The position numbers and the translations under genes were made by a program. From an uncultured bacterium (GTDB lineage Bacteria; Bacteroidota; Bacteroidia; Chitinophagales; Chitinophagaceae): a DNA stretch of 64,000 nt. The stretch is from positions 21,763 to 85,762 of the forward strand of contig CAIKEH010000011.1 of assembly GCA_903826405.1 (NCBI GenBank), in the 5' to 3' direction. Numbering within the stretch: the first letter of the stretch is position 1; every line of letters starts with the position of its first letter. Shown here in pieces: positions 55,987 through 62,970 of the stretch. The notes below the pieces were generated by a model. That model was not told where the DNA came from and did no database searches. It was given only the letters and a program-made list of their open reading frames with translations.

Positions 55987-56018
55987 AAACGCCCATGCTA
56001 AATGACATGGGCGTTTTT
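55987..56018. terminator. Bidirectional-type terminator
   Basis: Stem CGCCCATG/CATGGGCG (8 bp, 8-nt loop), with As on the left and Ts on the right, sits 60 bp past the lipoprotein stop. It can act on either strand. Confidence 0.82.
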
Positions 56019-56411
56019 GTTATAAGCATACGACGAATGCTTGATACTTCCATTTGCACTCAAAAGACAACATGGAGAATCATCATAATTCATGTGCTAA
56101 CCTAGCCTACATGAATCAGGTTAAACCCTATTTGAACTGATCAAAATGGCTGAAGTATGTTCCCTAGATATAGGATTACCTGAAGATATTGGAGGGATAT
56201 TAAACCCCTTTCATGTTGAATTCAAAAAGCAAAGGGACCCGACGTCTCAGATCCCTCCTTTGCATGCAAATGCTGCTTCACTACCCGGCCCTGCTTGGGC
56301 CATATCGCTTGAACCATGAGGCTGTTCTACCGTAAAAACGGCGATATCCCCTTTTTAGTATCGGTCGGTGAAGCAGAAGAAAAATGGAATGAATAAATCG
56401 CAGCACGAAGG
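56019..56411. other. Intergenic region containing a candidate structured RNA
   Basis: No protein gene is supported in this 393-bp stretch. The minus strand from about 56334 to 56225 holds the candidate SRP RNA listed separately. The remainder (56019-56223) is AT-rich with nothing recognisable. Confidence 0.6.
56225..56334 (-). ncRNA. ffs: Candidate signal recognition particle RNA (4.5S-like)
   Basis: On the minus strand, AGCAGGGCCGGG, a short loop, and GAAGCAGCATTTGC follow each other. The core CAGG-x-CCGG...AAGCAGC resembles the conserved SRP helix 8 motif (CAGGTCCGGAAGGAAGCAGC in E. coli), with a longer apical loop. A terminator-like hairpin (AGGGACCC region, 56234-56255) with a T-rich tail ends the unit, giving about 110 nt, the size of a small bacterial SRP RNA. 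The apical stem does not pair as neatly as in E. coli, so it remains a candidate. No annotation search was possible. Confidence 0.52.
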
Positions 56412-57407
56412 TCATTGTCTTGCCGTTGGCCGATGCCCGATGAGGGCATTGATGAGCTGTTCCATTTCCCGAACTGAAGATTTTTGAACAATATAAAAAT
56501 GCCCTTCCCCATTCTCATCCCAACTATTGTAGCCTTTTGGATCACAGTTGAACCACCCCTCCATGATATCGTAAAAGCCTGCATATCCCCTGATGGCAAC
56601 CAATACGGCCGTCTCGTCCCAACTCATTCTTCCTGCGATATCCTCTTTTGCCATGGGCAGACAACGGGCAAAAACGTCTTTCACCGGTGATTTAATGAAG
56701 GAACTGTCCCTCGATATGGGAAGACCGGTATGGATCTTTTCTCCAACCTCAAAGCCACTGAAGATGATCGGGGTAGGCCAGTGCTCAGAAACATATGTCG
56801 AGGATGCTGCATCCATTAATACATTGAACTCTTTCCCCTCAGGGAATTTTCCTGCCATGGAAACGAGCTGTTTGACCTTCTTTGCAACCAGTTCAACTCC
56901 ATTTAGGGATGACCATTGGTCCGGGCCGGAATGTAGCAGATCGGACAGATTAGTGAAAAATCCAATGGTACATACCGTTACGCTATGATCGGGCTGAGCA
57001 GCGAGTATCTTCCTGTACAGCCCCAATGCATCTTCAGCCTGATCATTGGACTGTATCAAATGAGGATAATCTGTAACGATCAGAGAATCCCATTTCTGCC
57101 AGGCATGCAAGTCAACCGCATTACTCCGGACCACGCCGATCGGGATTCCGGGTCTTCCGAACCAGGTATTCAGCACACTCAGCACAGGAGCTATGTACTT
57201 CGACTTATTGGAGGCCATCGTGGCAAGAATATTCACCTCACCGCTATCAGCCAAAGCATGCATGACGGCCATCGCCCCAACGTCATCATAATCAGGTCCG
57301 ATATCCGTATCCAGAATGAGGTTCACCACCGGGATCGTAGCTTTATGAGTTTGCCCATACAACTGGACACCAAAAAAAAGCAAAGAAAGGATCAAGAAAA
57401 ATTTCAT
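56412..57407 (-). CDS. Inosine/uridine-preferring nucleoside hydrolase family protein
   Basis: A 331-residue exported hydrolase. After a signal peptide (about residues 1-18) comes the calcium-binding DTDIGPDYDD motif near residue 33, and MSWDETAVLVAIRG near the C-terminus carries the second metal Asp. The enzymes split the N-glycosidic bond of ribonucleosides to base plus ribose. The periplasmic signal suggests scavenging of external nucleosides. ATG 57407 is used; the frame extends only to a TTG at 57425. The SRP-like RNA lies just past its end on the same strand. Confidence 0.88.
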   Translation of the reverse strand: MKFFLILSLLFFGVQLYGQTHKATIPVVNLILDTDIGPDYDDVGAMAVMHALADSGEVNILATMASNKSKYIAPVLSVLNTWFGRPGIPIGVVRSNAVDLHAWQKWDSLIVTDYPHLIQSNDQAEDALGLYRKILAAQPDHSVTVCTIGFFTNLSDLLHSGPDQWSSLNGVELVAKKVKQLVSMAGKFPEGKEFNVLMDAASSTYVSEHWPTPIIFSGFEVGEKIHTGLPISRDSSFIKSPVKDVFARCLPMAKEDIAGRMSWDETAVLVAIRGYAGFYDIMEGWFNCDPKGYNSWDENGEGHFYIVQKSSVREMEQLINALIGHRPTARQ

Positions 57408-57612
57408 GGCATTAAAATACGACAATTCGCGGGGCGTTCATTGCAGATGAAACCGACAAATCAAAAGATGGCTATGCATGCAGATCGATCCCGTTAAAAT
57501 GGAAAAGAATGAACAGTTCGGATCCCCTTTCGATGAAGTTCCCTTTATCAGGTTAACCTATCCAGGGGAATGATGATTGCATTGGCCGCAAAAGAGGACA
57601 TGGTCTGAACCA

Positions 57613-58275
57613 TCAACCCATGAAGGTGCGCAGATGCATTATCTTTTTGGTAATTCCTGCATAATCATGCCTGCTGATCAGGTCATGCGTAAACAATCCG
57701 GAACCCAGTCCGATGGCGAATACACCCGCCTCTTTCCAGGAAACAATCGAAGGGCCGTCCATTTTGACCCCACCGGTCACAATGGCTTTGACGAAAGGCA
57801 GTGGGGCAAGTATCTGTCGCAGGTATTCCACCCCCAGAACGGATGAGGGAAATATCTTGATCACCTCTGCACCATATTTATAGGCATGATGGATCTCGGT
57901 GGGTGTCATGGTTCCTGGAATCCAAGGCACATGCCTTTCTCTGCAAGCCGCAGCAGTATCCGGGTCCATGGTAGGTGCAATGATGAAATCAGCTCCGGCA
58001 TCCATGAATTGTTCAGCGGAGTGCCCGTCCAATATAGTACCTGCCCCCAAACTGAGATCAGGCATTTCCTCCGCCACAAAGGGTGCTAGTTTCCGGAATA
58101 TCCCCAATGCTTGTTTATCCCGGTTAGTGAGCTCGAATGCGCGAAGGCCTGCCTGATAACTGGCGCGGATGACCTCTTTGCAAACCTCCAGATCCGCGAT
58201 ATTGAAGAGGGGCAGCAAACCCGTATCTCCAATCTTGCCATATACTTCTTCTGAAGAGAATCTTCCCATGGTCAT
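57613..58275 (-). CDS. KDPG/KHG aldolase
   Basis: A 220-residue class I aldolase that splits 2-keto-3-deoxy-6-phosphogluconate to pyruvate and glyceraldehyde-3-phosphate (and/or 4-hydroxy-2-oxoglutarate). The Glu in AFELTNR, PGTMTPTEI, and the Schiff-base Lys in VIKIFPSS are visible. Length is full. It starts in the stop of the kinase gene (4-bp overlap), so the two genes form an operon with KDG kinase first. This is the lower half of the uronate or Entner-Doudoroff-like route; the upstream enzymes are not here. Confidence 0.93.
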   Translation of the reverse strand: MTMGRFSSEEVYGKIGDTGLLPLFNIADLEVCKEVIRASYQAGLRAFELTNRDKQALGIFRKLAPFVAEEMPDLSLGAGTILDGHSAEQFMDAGADFIIAPTMDPDTAAACRERHVPWIPGTMTPTEIHHAYKYGAEVIKIFPSSVLGVEYLRQILAPLPFVKAIVTGGVKMDGPSIVSWKEAGVFAIGLGSGLFTHDLISRHDYAGITKKIMHLRTFMG

Positions 58276-59282
58276 CTTTTGATTTTACCACCCGAACCAC
58301 CTTCCATAACTTCCAACACCTCATCCAGTGAAGCCAGACAAACATCACCCTCAATACTGTGTTTGATGGCAGCGGCAGCCACGGCCAGATCAAGGGATCT
58401 TTGTTCATCCCATCCCTTCAGTCTGCCATGGATGAATCCCGCGATCAGGGCATCACCACTTCCGATCCTTTCAACGATATTGTCCAGATCGTAAGTACGG
58501 GAGACCTTCAGTTCGGATCCATCCCATAGCATACCCAACAAACGGTTGTGCGTTGCAGTTATATTCTCCCTGGATGAGCTGATCACATGAGTGATGCGCG
58601 GGAATCTGGCCATGAGTTGTCTGCTCACGGACTCGAAGGGATCGGAGGTATCCGAAGCGGGTTCGATATCGAGTATCTTTTTGGTATCTCCCGGCCCTGC
58701 AACGATCACGGAACTTCCCGCGATCATGGGTTCCATGATCTGACCGGGGGTCTTCCCATAGCGCCAGAGGCCCGAGCGGTAGTTGATATCACCGGATACC
58801 GGTATTTTTTTGGAATTACAAACTTGTATGCCTTCTAAAAGAGCAGCAGCGGCACCAGAGGAAAGAGCAGGTGTGATACCTGACCAATGGAACCAATCAC
58901 ATCCTGCCAGGATCTGCTCCCAATCATACATTCCCCTTTCGGATGAAGCAAATGAGGAAGGCAGCCGATCGTAAATGATTCTGGTGGAACGCATGAGTGC
59001 TCCATTCTCAACAAAATACAGACCGAGCCGCTCCCCTCCGAATTGCACATGGCGCATATCCACCCCCAGTGAGGTCCAGGAGGCTTGGGCCGCATGGCCG
59101 AGATCATTATCGGGGAATCGGGTGACATGCACGGAATCCTGCCCCCATTGACGCAGGGCTGCACTGACATTGGCCTCAGAGCCACTATAGAGTATGTTGA
59201 GCTGACCGGCCTGTGAAAAACGGCGGACACCTGAAGGCGAAAGCTTCATCATGATCTCTCCAAAGCTGACTATACGCGACAT
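58272..59282 (-). CDS. 2-keto-3-deoxygluconate kinase (PfkB family)
   Basis: A 336-residue ribokinase-like sugar kinase. FGEIMMKLSPSG and SGSEANVSAALRQWG near the N-terminus, SGDINYRSGLW near residue 158, and the C-terminal RIGSGDALIAGF with the catalytic Asp (the canonical GAGDAF has Ser for Ala here) define the family. The adjoining KDPG aldolase makes the substrate KDG likely, giving KDPG. Both genes are on the minus strand with a 4-bp overlap. Other sugars such as fructose cannot be excluded from the sequence alone. Confidence 0.9.
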   Translation of the reverse strand: MSRIVSFGEIMMKLSPSGVRRFSQAGQLNILYSGSEANVSAALRQWGQDSVHVTRFPDNDLGHAAQASWTSLGVDMRHVQFGGERLGLYFVENGALMRSTRIIYDRLPSSFASSERGMYDWEQILAGCDWFHWSGITPALSSGAAAALLEGIQVCNSKKIPVSGDINYRSGLWRYGKTPGQIMEPMIAGSSVIVAGPGDTKKILDIEPASDTSDPFESVSRQLMARFPRITHVISSSRENITATHNRLLGMLWDGSELKVSRTYDLDNIVERIGSGDALIAGFIHGRLKGWDEQRSLDLAVAAAAIKHSIEGDVCLASLDEVLEVMEGGSGGKIKR

Positions 59283-59410
59283 GGGAGTAAGTTAGTTCAA
59301 TAGAAGGAAATGCCAAAGAGTCAACGAAACCATGGTGAGAAAACGGGACAGGTTGGATCACGGAATTATCCTGAAAATCTCGATCTTAAGGGCAACCAAA
59401 ACTGCTACAC

Positions 59411-59986
59411 ATGAAAGGGATATTGAAAAAAGCATGGAAGAACATCCTGTTCACAGGGATCTTCAGCATTATTTTTGGCGTACTCACCTACGCCTGGCCC
59501 GGGGTTACCGTGGTCACATTGGCCTGGCTTTTCGCCTTCTCGGTCATCGCACAGGGGATATCTTTAGCCCATGCAGGCTGGCAAGGCAGGAACGATGAAA
59601 AGAACTGGTGGCTAATCCTCCTGCTGGGAATAATCAATATCATTGCCGGTGTTGTCTGTTTCACGAAACCAGGCATGACGGCCATCTTCCTGGTAACCTT
59701 GATGGGAATCAGTTGGCTCTTCACAGGCATACTGGAGATCTACGCCGCAATCCGCCTGCGCAAGGAGATCGACAATGAAGGGTGGCTGATATTAGGGGGT
59801 ATCCTCTCCGTCATTTCAGGACTTTTCGTCATCGCAAGGCCCGGAGCGGGGGCTTTGGCCATGACTTGGCTGATCGCCACTTTCGCCGTTCTTTTTGGGA
59901 TTTTCATGATCCTGCTTGCCCTGCGCGCCAAAAAGTGGAGCGGGAAAGTAGGTGACCGAATCGAAGAACTCCGTAGCCAAAGATGA
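59411..59986 (+). CDS. HdeD/DUF308 family membrane protein
   Basis: A 191-residue protein with six predicted membrane helices in three pairs, with the repeated pattern 'G....l.Gi.....P' (GIFSIIFGVLTYAWPGVT, GIINIIAGVVCFTKPGMT, GILSVISGLFVIARPGAG). That defines HdeD/DUF308. HdeD contributes to acid resistance in E. coli, but the mode of action is not known. A basic C-terminal tail (KKWSGKVGDRIEELRSQR) is cytosolic. A strong terminator follows, so the gene is a single unit. Confidence 0.88.
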   Translation: MKGILKKAWKNILFTGIFSIIFGVLTYAWPGVTVVTLAWLFAFSVIAQGISLAHAGWQGRNDEKNWWLILLLGIINIIAGVVCFTKPGMTAIFLVTLMGISWLFTGILEIYAAIRLRKEIDNEGWLILGGILSVISGLFVIARPGAGALAMTWLIATFAVLFGIFMILLALRAKKWSGKVGDRIEELRSQR

Positions 59987-60005
59987 TCAAAATAACACAC
60001 CTCAG

Positions 60006-60036
60006 AACCGGCAGACTTCACTGCCGGTTTTTTTTT
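60006..60036 (+). terminator. Rho-independent terminator of the HdeD gene
   Basis: Stem AACCGGCAG/CTGCCGGTT (9 bp, 6-nt loop) with a T run of about nine, 20 bp past the stop codon. Confidence 0.92.
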
Positions 60037-60306
60037 GAAAGAAATGCAAACTGCGCATTTTCATCTCCCTGTCAATGCCGATTTTCTCGTTCGGATTAAT
60101 TCATATCAATCATCCCTGACTGCACCAGTACAAACCCTGATTTTCAAAACCATTGTCATTCAATTGAAATGAAGAAACGTAACGCATAAATACGAAAATG
60201 GCCACTCAGATTTAAGTACGAAAAAGTATACACAAAACGGAGTCGTTGAAAGATTACATATCACTGCATGATGAAATGTCTTAGCCCCCTGGATGACTCA
60301 TACCCT

Positions 60307-60320
60307 ATCTACTTGTAGAT
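60307..60320. repeat. 14-bp palindrome
   Basis: ATCTAC-TT-GTAGAT is a perfect inverted repeat followed by AAAT. A similar dyad with AAAT occurs at 62908-62921. The pair may be recognised by the same protein. Confidence 0.5.
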
Positions 60321-60355
60321 AAATACAACACTCCCCAACTGACAAGCCGCAGAAC

Positions 60356-60385
60356 CGACATGTATTAGTTTGAGTTTTGGGGGAA
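60356..60385. repeat. Dispersed repeat, copy 1
   Basis: CGACATGTATTAGTTTGA and the following TTTTGGGGGAA match the second copy at 62769-62799 at most positions. Copies are about 2.4 kb apart in the same orientation. No open reading frame spans either. Confidence 0.5.
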
Positions 60386-60612
60386 CTCCAATTCATAGTA
60401 ATGGGACTAAACACCAGATAACTCACCACTCACATGATCTAGAAAATAACCCTTACCAATCCCCAACTTGGTAAAACACCTAAATTATTACCTTTTTTAT
60501 TCACTATTTGGCCTGCGGTTTCTGGGTATACGGTAATTTGCCGTACCCGAACCGTGGAAATCCTTTAGCTCCTCTTTTACCACAGCATTACACACCTTAA
60601 AAATTAAATGTC

Positions 60613-61404
60613 ATGCGTGGTAAATCATTGATTCAGATTTCATTAGTAGCCTTTTTAGCCGTTGCTTGCCAGAAAGAGACACCAAATCCTCTACAAATTG
60701 GTCAGCTAGACATCGCCAAATCATCCAACTCCTCATCGGTCAATCTGACTAATGGGTTAATTGTCTACTACCCGTTCAGTGGTAATGCCAACGACGCCAG
60801 TGGAAACGGATATAATGGAGTAGTTACTGGCGCTACCCTGACAAAGGACAGGTCTGGGTACTCTAATAAAGCGTATCACTTCAATGGGGTGTCTGGCACC
60901 AAAATTCAAACTCAATATAGCGGGATACTGGGTGCAAATACCAGAAGTGTCTCCCTGTGGGCCAAAAGGGTGGAGCCCCTGTACAACGCCAGCCATCTGC
61001 TGACCTGGGGTAAGCCTTATAATTCAGGGCAGGGATACTCCATCTTCATGCAGAGTTGGACTGGAGGAGTCCCCATTATAGCTGTAGATAATGGTGGTTC
61101 ATTAGCTGGTGTACAAAACTCCAAGGTGGGTGATGGGAAATGGCACAACTATAGCTTCATTTATGACCAAAATGCTGGGACCAATATCACAACAGTGAAG
61201 GTCTATATCGATGGGGTGTTCTTTGTGGACAATGCATTCTACAACACACAAAATATAAATACCGTAGCGGATGTGAAATTGGTCATTGGAGAGTTCTGGT
61301 CATCAGGTAATGACCCCAGAACCTTCAATGGTGACATTGACGACATCCGCATATACAACCGTGCTTTAACTCAATCTGAAATCACATACTTGGCAACACA
61401 CTAG
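60613..61404 (+). CDS. LamG-domain lipoprotein
   Basis: A 263-residue predicted lipoprotein (signal ending AVAC, Cys19). Residues 48-255 are a LamG/concanavalin-like lectin domain of the Laminin_G_3 type: GLIVYYPFSGNANDASGNGYNG, KAYHFNG, SVSLWAKR, KWHNYSFIYD, GDIDDIRIYNRALTQSEI. Such domains bind carbohydrate or mediate adhesion; the ligand is not known. It stands alone in an AT-rich region with its own likely promoter (TAATTTGC near 60534). Codons are more AT-rich than those to the left. Confidence 0.88.
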   Translation: MRGKSLIQISLVAFLAVACQKETPNPLQIGQLDIAKSSNSSSVNLTNGLIVYYPFSGNANDASGNGYNGVVTGATLTKDRSGYSNKAYHFNGVSGTKIQTQYSGILGANTRSVSLWAKRVEPLYNASHLLTWGKPYNSGQGYSIFMQSWTGGVPIIAVDNGGSLAGVQNSKVGDGKWHNYSFIYDQNAGTNITTVKVYIDGVFFVDNAFYNTQNINTVADVKLVIGEFWSSGNDPRTFNGDIDDIRIYNRALTQSEITYLATH

Positions 61405-61517
61405 AAAATTAATATTAAGTAGTTATACATTTTGGGGTTAAGTCCATAAATGTAAAAATCACTTTATTGCAGATAAATTTGAATTGCATTGTCAAACACC
61501 AGCAAAGATTAAATCAT

Positions 61518-62022
61518 ATGGTGTCATTAAATTTCATCTGCAGCGTGATATTTATTCTAATCTCTACATCAATCTTTTCTCAAAGTAGAAAAATCAGATT
61601 AGAAGAAGGCACCATATTGTATGCGAAGTCCTTATCTGAAATCTCTTCTAAAACTGCTCAAAGTGGAGACCTTGTAGACTTTGTCACTACTGAGCCAGTA
61701 GTTATAAACAAAGATACTTTGATAGCACAAGGTGCTAAGATTTTTTTCCACAATTGAAGAAACAAATCATGCGAAATCATTAGGTCAGCTAGGAGAAATT
61801 AAAATTTAATTTAGTGGTGTTCGAGCTATCGATGGACAAAAAGTCCCTATTCATGCAACTAATGGTAAAAAAGAAGGCAAAAGTACCGTGGGAGCTACAG
61901 TAGCCCTTTCCGTTGCGTTAACGCCATTGTTCCTACTGAAAAAAGGGAAAGAAATTGTCATTCCTGTAGGCAAAATAATGGAAGCATATGTAGCTCAAGA
62001 TGTAATTATTGAATTGAATTGA
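61518..62022 (+). pseudogene. Broken exported protein gene (frameshift plus in-frame stop)
   Basis: The first part reads a signal peptide (MVSLNFICSVIFILISTSIFSQ), then RLEEGTILYAKSLSEISSKT and DTLIAQGAKIFFHN ending in TGA at about 61757. If one T is removed from the T7 run near 61741-61747, the frame continues STIEETNHAKSLGQLGEIKI, meets a TAA, and then reads FSGVRAIDGQKVPIHATNGK and LLKKGKEIVIPVGKIMEAYVAQDV to a natural TGA at 62022. The joined protein (about 167 residues) would be a typical secreted barrel-like protein with a family-like GATVALSVALTP core. The two lesions argue for a decayed gene, but a sequencing error could explain one of them. Confidence 0.75.
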
Positions 62023-62358
62023 CCTCTACTTGGAGAGTCTGTTTAAATGTAATAACAAATACTTAATCTGAAAGTTAGAGGCTAGATTCAACTACTAAAA
62101 ACATAGCCACCCCCAACACTTGAGGGTGGCTTTTTATTTCACCTCAAGTACCAACATCTCCTTCCAGTCCCTTTGTAAGCTCCACCAGGTATCGCTCAAT
62201 TGAATGCACCTAGTTACTTCCTTATTCTTCGATTCACCGTTTCGAAAACAGTCAATATTCGGAAGCCTACATCGTTCATATCATTACGAATCGTTACACG
62301 GCATCCCTTCCCTCCTATTCCACCATTTTCTACCCTCCCATAAACCTAATTCTGCCAT
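62023..62358. other. Intergenic region after the pseudogene
   Basis: This 336-bp stretch holds the terminator at 62105-62136 and, near 62347-62354, TAATTCTG, a one-mismatch -7 element before the YegP-type gene. I see no gene in it. Confidence 0.6.
62105..62136 (+). terminator. Rho-independent terminator
   Basis: Stem AGCCACCC/GGGTGGCT with an 11-nt loop and a run of Ts, 82 bp past the pseudogene's stop. The retained terminator fits a gene lost only recently. Confidence 0.85.
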
Positions 62359-62685
62359 ATGGGAAAGTTTACTGTCAAGACCGGCAAGGACGGTCAGTTC
62401 TATTTCAACCTGAAAGCAGGCAATGGAGAAATCATCCTTGCCAGTGAAGGTTATACCACCAAGGCAGCCTGCCTAAACGGGATAGAGTCGGTCAATAAGA
62501 ACGCTTCAGACGCCTCCAAATTCAACAAGTTGGTCTCCAAGAACGAGAAACCCTACTTCACCCTTAAAGCGGGAAATGGGGAAGTCATCGGGAACAGCGA
62601 AATGTATGAATCCGTTGGTGCTAGGGACAACGGTATCGAATCCGTAATGAGCAATGCCCCAGATACTCCTACTGTGGAGGAGTAG
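62359..62685 (+). CDS. YegP/DUF1508 family protein (tandem repeat)
   Basis: A 108-residue cytosolic protein with two DUF1508 (YegP) units: KDGQFYFNLKAGNGEIILASEGYTTKAACLNGIESVNKNA and, from about residue 60, EKPYFTLKAGNGEVIGNSEMYESVGARDNGIESVMSNA. Each unit carries 'YFxLKAGNGExIxxSExY'. The E. coli homologue binds nothing well defined; a fold-based role has been proposed but not proved. It is flanked by terminators and promoters of its own. Confidence 0.93.
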   Translation: MGKFTVKTGKDGQFYFNLKAGNGEIILASEGYTTKAACLNGIESVNKNASDASKFNKLVSKNEKPYFTLKAGNGEVIGNSEMYESVGARDNGIESVMSNAPDTPTVEE

Positions 62686-62713
62686 AAATATTTGTCATGG
62701 TTTTTGTTTTGAG

Positions 62714-62738
62714 AGCTGGGCTAACCCCCAGCTTTTTT
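62714..62738 (+). terminator. Rho-independent terminator of the YegP-type gene
   Basis: Stem AGCTGGG/CCCAGCT with a 6-nt loop and six Ts, about 30 bp after the stop codon. Confidence 0.9.
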
Positions 62739-62768
62739 CATCCTGGTGCTGCCACTAACCGACAAAAT

Positions 62769-62799
62769 CGACACGTATTGGTTTGATGTTCTGGGTGAA
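62769..62799. repeat. Dispersed repeat, copy 2
   Basis: CGACACGTATTGGTTTGA and the following TTCTGGGTGAA match copy 1 at 60356-60385. It lies between the YegP terminator and the last gene. Confidence 0.5.
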
Positions 62800-62907
62800 A
62801 TGGGATGCCAAATCTGTTAACAGGTCTGACCCCATTAAAGCCATTTCTAGCTGAGCCTATTTGAGAAAATTGGTTAAAGTTGGTAAATAACCTGTTTTCT
62901 TACCTAA

Positions 62908-62921
62908 ATCTAGCTGTAGAT
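62908..62921. repeat. 14-bp palindrome, second copy
   Basis: ATCTA-GCTG-TAGAT followed by AAAT resembles the dyad at 60307-60320. It lies some 50 bp before the start of the last gene and could be an operator. Confidence 0.45.
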
Positions 62922-62970
62922 AAATCGAACTAATAGGGATTTGCCTAATTTTCACTCAATCTCTGCTCAG

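Larger units (their letters stand above)
60037..60612. other. AT-rich gene-free region with short repeats
   Basis: No gene is supported in these 576 bp. It includes a perfect 14-bp dyad (60307-60320), a repeat copy (60356-60385) and a hairpin-forming GGGTATACGG/CCGTACCC stem at 60524-60548 upstream of the LamG gene. Composition is more AT-rich than in the genes to the left. Confidence 0.55.

Noticed and set aside
62204..62413. Plus-strand frame of 69 codons before the YegP-type gene
   Set aside because: It overlaps the true gene in another frame and has no recognisable features.
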